A DNA stretch of 64,000 nt from Marsupella aquatica. Its lineage: Eukaryota > Marchantiophyta. Position numbers and translations under genes: made by a program. Location of the stretch: NCBI GenBank assembly GCA_973895155.1, contig OZ316895.1:8866001-8930000 (forward strand), in the 5' to 3' direction. Positions 10,430 through 22,090 of this stretch are shown here, piece by piece. Numbering within the stretch: position 1 is the stretch's first letter; each line of letters opens with the position of its first letter. Below the pieces are notes generated by a model, which was not told where the DNA came from, searched no databases, and was given only the letters and a program-made list of their open reading frames with translations.

Positions 10430-13152
10430 CTACAAAATAGAGTGATGAATGAGCTGAATTGTTCTTAACGTCCTTTTTGTTCGTTTTGCTGGCTCGGTAT
10501 GATAGGATCGACTAAACCAGACCTCATGTGCTCGTTGTAGATTATTAATGGATATTTCTACTGGAAGTTCTTAGGTAGTTCCGTTGCAGAATTTCATAGA
10601 TCTGGAGTGAAGGTCAAGTGGAAGAGAAGTTTTGAAACAAGTAGAGAGAATCAAGAGACCTTGTAGGCCGCTGATTGTGGATTTAGCACATTTGATTTTA
10701 CGTTGCATCACCTTCAAGAGTAAATTTTGTTCCCTGCAATTCCCACCCAATCAAAGATTCTGTAAGACTCCCACTTCAACCGGCCAAGAATATGACCAAT
10801 GTTGCCAATGAATTGTGAGCTTTTCCTACTTTCAAAGCTCTAGGTCTCTCAAGATGTATCTACTGGGTCTAATCATTCTCACTACCATTGCTCCACAACT
10901 TTGTTAGCAAGCCGCCGGGGTCGCTGCATTGTTCCGACTGAAGTAGGGTTCGCCCAATGAAATCACGCACACACGTGGTCGATCTTTTCTGCAGCCTTAC
11001 AAATACCAGTCCTATCAAATCTGTTTGTCATCGTTTTCACCTACATTACACAAAAGTGTCTTGTGAGTATCGAGTATTTTGATCTCTGGTGGATATGTTA
11101 ATCAACTAAGACTCATGAAATTTCACACGAAGAGTGCTAAAGTAAAGCCCAGTCACCGGTTATGGACCGTTCATGAACTGGATGGACTTTGAATGAACTG
11201 AGAATTTTGGCAATAACAGTTATACTAATTTGCCTGCGCTTACCCTTGTGACGTGGAAATCATGCAGCACTTGTTGAGTGCATATGTTTTATCCTGTATA
11301 AGCAATGGACAGTTGTGTGGTCGAAGTCAATTATTCTCCAGCCTTGTTTGTTTTATCGGTTCTTCATCATTGATTTCATTGATTGCCAATGGAATGAAGT
11401 AATCCATCAATGACTCTGTGAATCTGTTTCAAATGAGCAACAATTGCTTTGTTAGTGGAACTCTATGTAATTGTTCCATGCCCTCAGTTACTTTTGAACC
11501 GTTTGATCTGATATGTTTTCTCTCAAACAACCTTCCCATCTTTTCTCATTTGCCGCGAAAGATTATACTCCTAAAGCCCATCTTGGTCATCTTACACAAT
11601 CCTCAAAAAGTTGTTCAAAGTTGCACTAAACCAAATGCTTCTCCAATTTAATTGCCTAGAGTGCATAGTCTAACCGCATTTCCCACCTAATTTCCCACAC
11701 GGGGCAATATGTTTACGATAACCAGGAGCGCATCAGCCTTCAGACAGTCTTTTTCATCACATTGAGCACTGCAAACATTGAAATATTGACAGGTTTGCAC
11801 GCGGCCATGAGGTGTAGTGCCAGTCGAATTTGGTAAGGAACGATTCCTTCGAATTTCCGCTTAATGTCAATCAATCAAAAGGGACAATGCGAATCCCGTT
11901 TGAGAACCAACTAAAGAGGGCAGTTTCTCCGGAGTTATCAACGTAATGAGCAAGAACCATCAAAATCAGCATGAACATCTGTCTAGTTGCATAAGAAGAG
12001 GGTTCATCGATGTACCAGGGGAAACCAAGGCCCACTAATGTAAGTTCCAGTCAGATTAAATTTAAACTCCTTCACATACACCTGGTAAATGGACTAGAGA
12101 GTTTAGGATTGGACACCTGGTAAACGGACTAGAGAGTTTAGGATTGGAGAGTTTTAGAGGTCTTTGCAAAATTCTACTGTAATCGCTTTGTACTGTGTTG
12201 GGGTGTACTGTAGATTTGGCAATCTGCCTAGACCGTCAAGCGATCTAAGCGTCGTTGGATTTGGCTTTGCATTTTTATTTGCGTTATATGCTTTTGGTGT
12301 GTACTTGGGTTTCCTGATTTAATCTGTCCAATTCATTTAGATGTAAAATTATTAACTTCGGATTTTAACAAATGGAAGAATAAATTTTTTAAAATGGGAG
12401 AAATAAGCTCCTACACAAAAAGGTTTCAAATCACCCTCCACCAGGATTTCTATTCCCAGATGGACACAATAGAAACCTCTGAAATGACGATTCTAAAAAT
12501 CTGGACTATTATTAATATCTAGGAATTGGTCTTGGGCTGTCACCACCCCATTATTGTTGTACCAATGTATCCCAATATGAATGTGTAGCTCATGTATTGT
12601 TATCAAGAAAGAATGTCAAATCGCTGGAAACCCCATACCATCCAAATCCGCAACGAAAGTTACAAAGGTTAAACTCCATACCATCCAAATCCGCAAGGTA
12701 AGTTACAAAGGTCCATTCTCTCTTAATAGCAATTGAAGTCATCCCATAATGTCTTTGAGACTGATCATTTGAGAAGGAAGTGTTGAGGTTTTTGGGTTTT
12801 CCACTCAGAAATTCTAATCAACGAAGCGCTTATTGGAAAAGATTCATTTCTGCAATGAGTTCAAAATTGAACATACAATCGAAGCTAATAGATTCAACAT
12901 TCAAATCGAAATATAGAATTTCGACTCTGGCGCGGGTCATAGTTCCGTGATGCACAATCAGCACGAGGGAGGTCCGAGAACAGTTCGGGCTTTGAGATCG
13001 GAAAGTGGAGAGGCTTTTCAGAAAACCACATCACTTTCAAACAAAGTAATATTCAATGCATCTTAAATTTGCTGTACCTCCCAGACTTCTGTACGTCCCT
13101 GACTCATGTGTTTGCATTGGATAAAAGGAATCATGTTTGTGGGGATGAGCAC
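10430..13152. other. 2.7-kb stretch without a recognised gene
   Basis: Could hold missing 5' exons of the minus-strand exon ending at 10429. Two small duplications are visible: a 35-bp unit beginning ACACCTGGTAAA at 12078 and 12113, and a 46-bp unit containing CCATACCATCCAAATCCGC at about 12633 and 12679. Nothing else could be supported. Confidence 0.4.
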
Positions 13153-13178
13153 GGTTTAGGGTTTAGGGTTTAGGGTTT
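13153..13178. repeat. interstitial plant telomeric repeat, about four units
   Basis: Uninterrupted GGTTTAGGGTTTAGGG... across 26 bases. It lies 280 bp downstream of the FolD stop, so it is not in an obvious promoter position. Confidence 0.85.
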
Positions 13179-13457
13179 ACAAAGCAAAGGAAGTGAACGA
13201 ATACAGTCATGTTATCTGTTCTAGGCAACCAACATTTGATTTGTCGAGCCCATGGAGTTCAGCATGGGAAAGAAGGCGAATTCTATCTACAAATCTTGAG
13301 GTCACAGGTGGGAACTGTTTTGAAGCCTTTACAAGTACCAAAATGCATGCATGAACTCCATCTGGGATGGAAGAAACTTATTACATTGGCCCGGCTGCTC
13401 TCCTTCAGTACAGGGCATGTTCTAAAATGTCCAAGTAACAAAGTGACACAGATATTT

Positions 13458-15872
13458 TCAACGATCGGTTAGACCAAATGACCTTTTTGCTGAATCCAAG
13501 GTGTTGGACAAGAGCATAGCAATCGTCATTGGGCCCACTCCTCCAGGAACTGGAGTTATCTTTGACGCTACTTGTGCAGCTTCTTGATAGCACACGTCTC
13601 CAACTAGCCGATAACCTTTCTTTGCGTTTGGATCCTGCACAGAGAAACCCCACCAAAATAATGAACCTCAGCAAAATAATGTTAGCTGAAATATAAATAC
13701 CAGCAAAATAATTGCTGAAGATGAACACAAGTCGGAAACCTTACTTTCCGACGGCATCTACGATGACTATTCAAGCTCAAATTCATAATGCCATTAAAAC
13801 CAGATAGACACCATTCAAAGGTTCAAACTCACCTCAACAGAGTTGATGCCAACATCAATGACCACCGCACCAGGCTTGATCCAATCGCCCCGGACTAGGT
13901 GGGCAACCCCTACAGCTGCAATCACTATATCTGCCCTTCTGGTGACTTCAGCAGGATTGGGTGTGTGCGAATGCACGATAGTAACTGTAGCATTTTGCCG
14001 CTGCAAACATTCAACTCGAGGGTAAGTAACAGGAATCCTTGCACGAGTAGAAGTTTGAACCGGATTGTAACCAGAAGGCAACCAAATATTTGTTGCAAAC
14101 AATGTGATATTCTCGAGCTTTTCCACTCAATCAAAACTCGCCATACATGAACTCAATTCTAAATCTGCCGTGCACCTTTGGCCCACGGCTAGAATCTCTT
14201 ATGAAACTTGATCACAGTAGCAACTGGTACTTGAGATTCTCTTATTTCGGCATCATGCCATTTATTGGCGATGCATTACCAACTAGAGCAAACATTAGTC
14301 AAATCCCTCAAAAAGCTTATTCATTTTCAGATACTGACCTGCAGAAGAATGGCAACTGGCATTCCAATGACATTGCTGCGGCCAATGACCACGGCATGTT
14401 TGCCTTTGATAGTCACTCCAGATCGCAGCAGAAGCTCTATGCAACCTCTTGGAGTGCAGGACACATGAAGAGGTGTTCTGCCTTGCGAAGCCAGATGTCC
14501 CACATTCAAGGGATGGAACCCATCAACATCCTTTTCAACGTCAATGGCTGTAAGGACGGTCTCCTCGTTCATGTGCTGCCAAAGTATTTCGTATACATTA
14601 GCATCAAGCATCATATGTACGCCTCTCTCACTTTCTATTGAGATAAAAAGATTCGGTCTCATAATATCACACCAGCCCTCCTCTCTCCATTTCTATTGAG
14701 ATTAAAAGATCGGGTCTCATTACACCACACCAGCCCTCCTCCTTGCTGAACGCAATAAATCCCTAATTACTCTTTGTAGGACATGGTATTGTTACCTTTG
14801 GGAGAGGGAGCTGCACAAGTATTCCATGCACAGCTGGATCGCTGTTAAACTTGCGAACTGATTCTAAGACCTCTTCTTCTGCAGCATCCTCCGGTAATTT
14901 CACCTCAAAAGAAGAAATTCCAACTTCTTCACAGGCTTTCTTCTTACTGCGAACATACGTTGCTGAGTCCGTGCGATTTCCCACCAGTACTACAGCTAAC
15001 CCTGGAACTTTTCCTACTTTTTCTTTGATTTGGGCTACTTCCTCGCCAATACTTTTCCGAATGTCCTTAGCAATTGCCTTCCCGTCAATACTTTCTGCCA
15101 CTCGTTCAGTACGACCCACTGCAAGCCAGTACAAGAATGTAAAGATAGAATGAATTGCGGTCTATGAATTCCAATTGGGGAAGGAGCAAAAGGTACATTT
15201 CAACAAACCTGCTTAACAATATTTACAACCAGGCTGAAGCCTAATAAAACATTGACATTGTTCAGTCTCTGGATACAGTTCCTGTTCACAGGGAATTGCT
15301 AGAATTCTCTGGCTCCAGTTTGATCTTCCACTTCTTTAACAGAAAGGTACAGTAACTCTTTGAACGCACAGTGCAGGTTGCTTTTAGTCATGAATTGTCT
15401 GCCACTAAACTAAAAAGTTTGGTTCATTAAAATGACACCACCATTGCGACTGAGAGCCAATAAGGGCGAACAAATTGATCACTGTTTGAGGAACACTTGC
15501 TTGTACAAACTTACATTCTTCATGAAGGACAGCTTCACAGCGTTGAAGATCTCTCCGAGATTTCCACAAGTCGAAGGTATCGTGTCCCACGATGGTGGAA
15601 ACAGGAGCAGCTGAGCTGAATTTTCTGCCGCTTGTGACCACTGCAGTGGCACACGGTCGGCATTCAACCTTCGAACCAGCGATAGGCGTCACTATTCTGG
15701 GACTCGAGGAGCTCGCTGCAGCTGACAAAGAAGCAGGAACTAGGTTGCCTTTCCATGGCGAGGTAAATATCGCCTTGCCAACCCGATCACATCGTGACCC
15801 AAACGAAACCGCCGCAGCTGCTGTTGCTGCTGGGCGCTGGAGCATAGTTCCTCGCACACAGGTTCCCATCAT
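13458..15872 (-). CDS. FOLD: bifunctional methylene-THF dehydrogenase/cyclohydrolase (FolD), organellar, 5 exons
   Basis: Exons on the minus strand are 15872-15515, 15118-14796, 14575-14339, 14000-13833 and 13634-13458, giving 420 residues. Intron phases match (first junction phase 1, others phase 0). The enzyme interconverts 5,10-methylene-, methenyl- and 10-formyl-tetrahydrofolate with NADP. Visible family blocks are [25 protein letters not shown] (catalytic Lys region), [90 protein letters not shown] and [13 protein letters not shown]. Exon 1 (119 residues) is Ala/Ser/Arg-rich without family similarity and looks like a transit peptide to mitochondrion or plastid. Two ATG codons are adjacent (15872 and 15869). 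The first donor is a strong GTAAGT. The gene points away from ATG16. Confidence 0.95.
14615..14752. repeat. direct repeat inside FolD intron 2
   Basis: Two copies of a unit with TTTCTATTGAGAT(A/T)AAA, AGAT(T)CGGTCTCAT and CACACCAGCCCTCCTC, starting near 14632 and 14690. Entirely intronic. Confidence 0.65.
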
Positions 15873-17378
15873 GGAAGAAATTCTCGCTTCGGCTCCTGCT
15901 TCCGGTTATATACTGAGGATTCATCGTTTGTGAAACGTCGTGGATTTTGTATCGTCAGCAGAACAACCAATCATAGTACTGTATGAAACCTAATTCGCTT
16001 TTTCGTAGCCATCGCTCGCCGCAATGGTTTTGTGTCACTCATGCTATCGTGAGTGACACAAAATGACGGGACCCGTTGAGCGAATGTCGTGAGTTAGGTG
16101 ACGGACACAACTTTTGTGCCGGCCGTGGGCCCTGCCCTTTTGTCCGTCCGAGTCCTCCCTAGAGTCCTTGTCCAACAAGTTTCTTCGCTTTGCGCACAGT
16201 TTCGGAGCCTCGCGAACGCTCCGTGACATCAAGCTATTGAATCGAATTCGTTGTGCAGATTGAACCCCGCGATACTGGCCCGTTGCGTCTCCTTGCCACC
16301 AATGTGTGAGTTCCTAATCTGAATTTCTTCAACCTTCGAAGACGAGAAGATCACGGGAAATGTTGACGTGCACTACTACGAATGCCTCGCCTTTATCGAG
16401 ATCCTCATGTACTGCTTCTTTGCAAACGGGATTCGGAACCGGAGCTGCGTAGTCACAGCTGGACGAGTGCCTCGCTCCGAAATTACAGAGGGAAAATCCA
16501 TATTACCAGTTGTGGTTATCCTAAATTCTCCCCGGACTAAGCCGAAATGTGGACATCACCCGCATTTCTAGTACGATGGTATGTCGTAGATCGAAAATTT
16601 GGTGTTTTCTCATTTTATCAATTCTCTGTTGTATGTTAGATCTGTTATCGTTTTTTGTGGCGCTGTGTTAAACGTTCTTCAATTGGATATGAAAACACTG
16701 CCTTCGGACAGTTTGCCAATTCATACATGTTGTTCAAGGAGCTCCCTAACGGCGGAGTACTTCATTGTTTGTATTCAGGTTCTAGTATGATTGAAATGAC
16801 TTTCCATTAGGTGCTCATCTCTGTTCTTTGTGATGTTGTAATATACTATTTGTGATCTTAAAATGTTTCTAAAAGAGTCTTCATTGGAATGTCCTATCAG
16901 TCCTTGACTCTTGTAAGCTCAACAACCTTGAGTCGATGAATTCTGCTAGAAGCATGCCCAACTTGTAAGCTGAACGACATTGAAATTTTATCTCCGCAGA
17001 TTGAAATTCAATTCACCTTCTTCATCAATGCTTTACACCGCTAGAATAGACAAGGTTACTTGAACATCCTACGGTGAGTTGCTCCACCCCTTGAGCATGT
17101 AACGTCATTCTCGTTCTATACCTACTTTTTCTAAGGTCTAGAATTTGGCCGTCAGATTCCTTTGAGGTCACAACAAATTTTGTATTTTCCAGACTTCTGT
17201 TTTGATTCAACTCGATCACAAACTTAGAAAGCTTTTTAAAAAGATTTTGATTCCAAAGAGTTAAGATGCAACTTTGAAACCTTGGTTTTACCGGGTGTTG
17301 CCGCAGACGAGTTGCGTTGAGCCTACAAGGCAGACAAATCCGGCACCAGTTCATTGCTAAGGGGTCTTGTGAGCGAGC
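15873..17378. promoter_or_regulatory. divergent intergenic region between FolD and ATG16
   Basis: Both genes read outward from here, so the 1.5 kb must hold both promoters and leaders. The half near FolD is GC-richer and carries the perfect hairpin at 16028-16063. A 5' leader intron for ATG16 is possible but was not resolved. No convincing coding frame is present. Confidence 0.5.
16028..16063. repeat. perfect 14-bp inverted repeat with 8-base loop, upstream of FolD
   Basis: TTTTGTGTCACTCA, loop TGCTATCG, then the exact reverse complement. It lies 156 bp upstream of the FolD start codon. It could be a paired regulatory site (GTCACTCA twice, inverted) or a fold-back remnant. Confidence 0.7.
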
Positions 17379-19601
17379 ATGGGGCAGGAAGAGATGATGG
17401 AGGAGCGGATGAGGGCCGCTGTGATTGAGGCCTGCAGAGCACTTCGTAGGCGCCACAAATTGGAGGAAGGTGCGCACGGCCCAGCTGTCGCTGCGCTAGC
17501 AAGGGTGGCGTCCTCCCGGGTAGGCATCTTTTTTCCTCATTAATGCTAAATTGGCTTGCACTAACATGGAATATCTGCAATTCTTTGTCCAAAGATGTTC
17601 GAGGATTTTCGATGGTACTGTAAATGTGTGCCAGTGATCTGTCTCTTCCCTCGGTTCAATATCAAAATAAGGGGCGTTGAAGATTATGTCTTCAAACCTA
17701 ATAGGCAGCTTCTTCGGAAGACTCTGCCTTGAAGACCGCTTTTAGCAATTGCAGCAATTTGCGTGGTAGTGTAGATCAAGCAAGTGGTTGGAAATGTCTG
17801 TTTCAGGGCGTGGAGCTTCAGACTAAGGTAGAGGGCCTACAGCAAGAATTGACTCACAGTTATCGAGCACAGTCAGAGGCAAGAGAGCAACTAGTGACGG
17901 CGTTGACTACAAACCATAATTTGCAAACACAGCTTGCAGAAAAGGAGGCCCTTATTGCTGATCTGCAAGAAAAACTCGTCACACTAAGGTGAATGTTACT
18001 TAAAACTGATGGATCTCTGGGTATGTCTTACAAAATCAGTCTGCTTGCAATAGTCTCAAGGACTGCGGATTATCATAGTCTGAAGGCAAACTACCGAATA
18101 TCTAGACTCAGAGGGTCAAAATGTCCTTTTCGTTCTAACTCCCAAGAATTTGGGAAACTTTTACGGGGACAGAGAGGGCGGTAGATGAAGCCATGGTGAG
18201 ACTAATAGTCGAGGTCTCCTTCACAGGTCCAGGGTGGAAGAACTGGAATCAATTTCCGAGAACCAGCATAGTGCTTTGGATGAAGCTCAACACGAAAGAG
18301 CCAATCTTAAACTTCAAGTCGACGAATTGGAGACAAAACTCTCCAAGGCTGAGACGGATAACGAAATGCTATTGGACCGGATAATGCAGCAGAAATTGCA
18401 GGATGCAGAGCGTCTTAACGAGGTTTATTTGCCTTTCCAGAAAGGATTGATTTGATATGTTGTCCATATTACCAGTTGTGGTTCCAGTCCGCAATGTTTT
18501 GGATGCTGTAGGTCATTGTTGCTTTGATCTCTGATTGTGATATTTCTCTGTGTCCACCTTGTACTTCTGTCACAGGCGAATGCAATGTATGAGGATATGA
18601 TGGAACGATTGAAAGCAACCAGGCTGGACGAGCTAGCAAAGCTACAAGTTGATGGAATTGTAAGGCAAAGTGAAGCTGGGGCTGAACTATATGTGGACTC
18701 AGGGATTCCCAGCCGCGTTCGTCATAGACTGCAGGCACATGAGGGGGGAGGATCTGCCATTGCCTTTGAGCATAACACAGGAGTTCTGTTCAGTGGAGGT
18801 AGCGATCGTTTAATACAAAAGTGGGACACTTCGGCCGGTACTCCACTGGAAACTCTGCGTGGCTGCCTTGGTTCAGTCCTTGATCTATCTGTGTCCATGG
18901 ACAACAAACAGGTTTTGGCAGCCTGCAGTGATCATAAAGTTTATCTGTGGGATCCCGCGTCTGGTCGACTCAAGCACACTTTGACAGGCCACACTGAGAA
19001 GGTCGTTGGTGTAGATGTGAGCCAAGGTGGGGGTAGGCGAGCTGTAAGTGCTTCGCATGACCGGACAATCAAAATGTGGGATCTGACAACTGGGTATGGA
19101 GTGAACACCATAGTCTGCTATAGTAACTGCAACGCTGTATGTATGACATCTGATGGGCAATTAATTTGTTCAGGTCATACGGATGGCAATCTCAGAGTGT
19201 GGGACATCCGAACAGGAAAGCTTGCTCATGAATTGGCTGCTCATGGGCAAGGCATAACATCAGTTTGTCTTTCACGAACTGGGCATACGGTTCTAACTAG
19301 TGGACGAGATAATGTTCACAACCTCTTCGATGTGCGTGCTCTGGATATCCTGGATACTTTTAGATCTCCGAATTATCGAGCAGCCACCAATTGGACCCGT
19401 TCATGCTTAAGTCCGAATGAAAAATTTGTAGTGGGAGGTTCAGCAGATGGAACAGTCGTGATGTGGAGCAGGAAAAGTGGCGAACACGAAATACTTTTGA
19501 AGGGAGGACATGCATCCCCAATTCTATCATGTGCATGGAGTAGTTCAGGAAAGCCTTTGGTTACTGCAGACAAGAGTGGTAGAGTCTGCGTATGGGAGTG
19601 A
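17379..19601 (+). CDS. ATG16: autophagy protein ATG16 (N-terminal coiled coil plus WD40 propeller), 4 exons
   Basis: Exons 17379-17519, 17807-17988, 18227-18422 and 18576-19601 give 514 residues with consistent phases (0, 2, 0). ATG16 joins ATG12-ATG5 to form the E3-like complex that directs ATG8 lipidation at the phagophore membrane. Exon 1 has the plant ATG16 start (ALRRRHKLEEGAHGPAV), the ATG5-binding end. Residues about 50-215 are heptad-rich coiled coil and include QDAERLNEANAMYEDM, split exactly across the exon 3/4 junction. From about residue 230 there are seven WD repeats, for example GGSDRLIQKWD, ACSDHKVYLWD, SASHDRTIKMWD, GHTDGNLRVWD, GGSADGTVVMWS and ADKSGRVCVWE, where the protein ends. 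The length is close to that of Arabidopsis ATG16 (about 510). The whole propeller is in one exon. The first exon is only 47 codons and easy to miss. Confidence 0.93.
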
Positions 19602-20207
19602 AGTGGACCTGCAGGTGGGTCCCTAGGCCCTCTTAGCAGTTCTTACCTAAGCATTTCAACCTGTAGTCAAACATTGGTTTACTTGTAACAAGTTGAGGCT
19701 AGAACTCATGAATTCGGTACAAGTGATCGAGTAATCTCTCCTCTTTACCGTAAGTGCTCGAAATTTTATTTTTTGATTGAATAACAGGGTCAAGGTTTAC
19801 TCAAAACAATTAGAAATATTGTATGAAATTACCTTAGACAACTGTCTCAGATGAATGATCTAATTAAAGTCCTGCTACCCATATTGTGCTGAAATGACCT
19901 ATGTGATTGTTGAAAAGTAGAACGTGCAAGTCAGTCCAGTTTCGAAAATGGGTGCAATTGATCTCCTAGAAGTCGTTCCGGGATTTGCGGATGCATGTTG
20001 TTTACGTATCGTGACAACCTTCACAGAAATCTAACCGTGAGCTTTCGATCGCCAGGGAAATGTTAGTGAAAACCCGGTTTTAAGATTTTGGGTATGTTTT
20101 ACCGTAGTGCTGAGCTGATTTCCGCGGTTAGGGACAGGAAATGGATGTTTAACTTGTTTTTAGATTGTACGGCATCAATCTCATTTTGAAACTTCTCGCT
20201 GTGTCAG
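19602..20207. other. downstream region of ATG16, no gene seen
   Basis: Likely includes the ATG16 3' untranslated region. No repeat or reading frame was supported. Confidence 0.4.
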
Positions 20208-20574
20208 GTGGCATAAAACACTTCAGACACGGGCCAAGCGGTGCAGTGACCCAGAGGAGCTGACGAATGAAGGTTTCAAACGTTTTTTAGAAATAGTGCA
20301 TCGAAGAAGCAAGTCAGCAGTTCCTCTTATAGTGGTAGAGGGGCCAGACCACGTTACTGCTGTTGATGTAGGTCAAATCTGTTTCGACTCTGATACCAAA
20401 AGTGAGGAACCGTCTCCGATGCCAGGGGCGTGCTGCAGTTTGATCACCTTACGGCCCTTGGACAGACAAATTTATGAAATAATCATGAGTGGACCAAACG
20501 CCATGATGGTTCTCGATTGCCGGAGGACATCAAGCTGCAAGTCATTTACTAGATTCCAGTGCCCTGGTAGGTAA
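20208..20574 (+). CDS. orphan exon candidate, unknown protein
   Basis: An open frame of about 120 codons begins immediately after a good acceptor (TCGCTGTGTCAG, exon from 20208) and ends at TAA 20572-20574; a GTAACC donor at 20571 would end the exon in phase just before that stop. The sequence has a mixed, protein-like composition (TNEGFKRFLEIVHRRSKSA, PLIVVEGPDHVTAVDV). No family was recognised, and no partner exon was found on either side. It could be a gene fragment, a pseudogene or chance. Confidence 0.25.
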
Positions 20575-21713
20575 CCACAAGTGAGATTCTCTCCCCAAGG
20601 GTTTATGTCAATTCTCGCCACTGACTTTTGCAAAGCCTTCAAACAACCAGAAGACTGAAGACTCTACCAGGAATGTTGAAAGTTCTTCAAGTAAAGCTTA
20701 AATACAGCGTCGAACTAGGCTTTTCAAGGAAAATGGAAGATGGATGCACTGCATGGAGATTTCAGGGACATATAGTGGATGGAATTTGAAAATTATCCTG
20801 GAGGGAGGATTTACAAAATCGGGCAGTGGCCACAGATCTGTTCCAATCCTGTGTTCCAATCCTGTGTTTTGGTAGCACTATCTAAGGCCGAAAGGAAGAT
20901 TTTTCTGTTTAGCCTAAGCAAGTGCACAGGGTAGTTTTGTTGACGCTCTGATCTGTATCCGATGCTGGTTTGCGGTTAGAGGGGACGACTTTTATCTGAA
21001 GTGCAAAACTGAGGCAACCTCACAAATTATATCACTTAGCAGACATGTGACGGATACAGGAGTAGGGTGTGGATTTAGACCCTGGGTTACCTCCATGGTC
21101 AGATCTACAGCCAGATGGGAGGGAGGCCTGACAAGCGTAGAATTTTGCTGTAAATTTTTCATTGCTTGATCTGTGTCCAGTTGATGGCCAGACGAGGCTC
21201 GATTTGACTTCTTCTCTAAATTTGAGACATTAAGGGTGCATGTGGTTTGCTTGCGTTGAGGGGGAGTTGACGTTTAGTTCCGACTGATGCTGTTCTGACG
21301 AGAACCTCTAGGAAGTTGGATTAGCAGGAATAAGTGTAGAGTAGCTAATGCTGCCTCGTGAGGAAAAAACGAATAATTAGGATCTCTAGCCCTCATGAAC
21401 AATTTGTTTGGCGGGTTGCACAGATGGGATTGGTGACCACTCGTAACTTTCAAAATGGATTTGAGGGAAGCAAGGGATCTTCGACGTAGTAACATTTTTA
21501 CCAGAAGTGGCATTCAGGGCTACTCAGAGCCTGCCGTATTTCCTTGGCTTCGCAATGAATCATCGATCAATCCAGTTTGCAAAGGGAAGCACCTCCTTCT
21601 ATTCAAGTAGATGGAAAATTGTGGAAATTTGTCTTGATTATACGCCCAATACCAGTACAAGACTGCCCCAGATATGGCTAGATCTCACAGGGGTGGAAAG
21701 TGTAAGGAGCTGG
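20575..21713. other. intergenic, no gene seen
   Basis: No supported coding frame or repeat. Confidence 0.4.
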
Positions 21714-21845
21714 GATAAACTGACCTGCAAGCCTGACAATATATCAGGTGCAATGAGACGATTTGGACTTTTGTGCAAGGATAAACTGACCTGCAAGCCT
21801 GACAATATATCAGGTGCAATGAGACGATGTGCACTTTTGTGCAAT
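21714..21845. repeat. recent 66-bp tandem duplication
   Basis: Two nearly identical 66-bp units start GATAAACTGACCTGCAAG at 21714 and 21780; they differ only at a few bases near the end. Each unit contains the short inverted repeat CCTGA...TCAGG. Confidence 0.9.
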
Positions 21846-22006
21846 ATCGACGCCACCCATTAACAATCAAGATCTGATAATGAGGTGGGTACGCAGCGGT
21901 AAATTTTAATGATTTTTGTGCAAATTTGTAATAAGATAGACTCAATTTGAGGTAAATTGTTACTCAATGATTGAATAGGGTCCCTAGTTAAATAGATTGC
22001 TAAAGG

Positions 22007-22090
22007 GTATCACCAGAAGTTTATGTTCCAACTGAGGAAATGACAGCAGACATGTTCACCAAATGACTCCCAAAGTATCTTTTTTACCCT
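22007..22090 (+). pseudogene. Ty1/copia RNase H C-terminal remnant
   Basis: In one frame the sequence reads VYVPTEEMTADMFTK, stop (TGA 22064-22066), LPKYL. This matches the very conserved end of the plant copia polyprotein (pattern YIPTxxxxADxFTKxLP). Nothing recognisable remains on either side, so it is a small scrap of a dead element. Confidence 0.6.

Noticed and set aside
14147-14641. 164-codon plus-strand frame
   Set aside because: Antisense of FolD exon 3.
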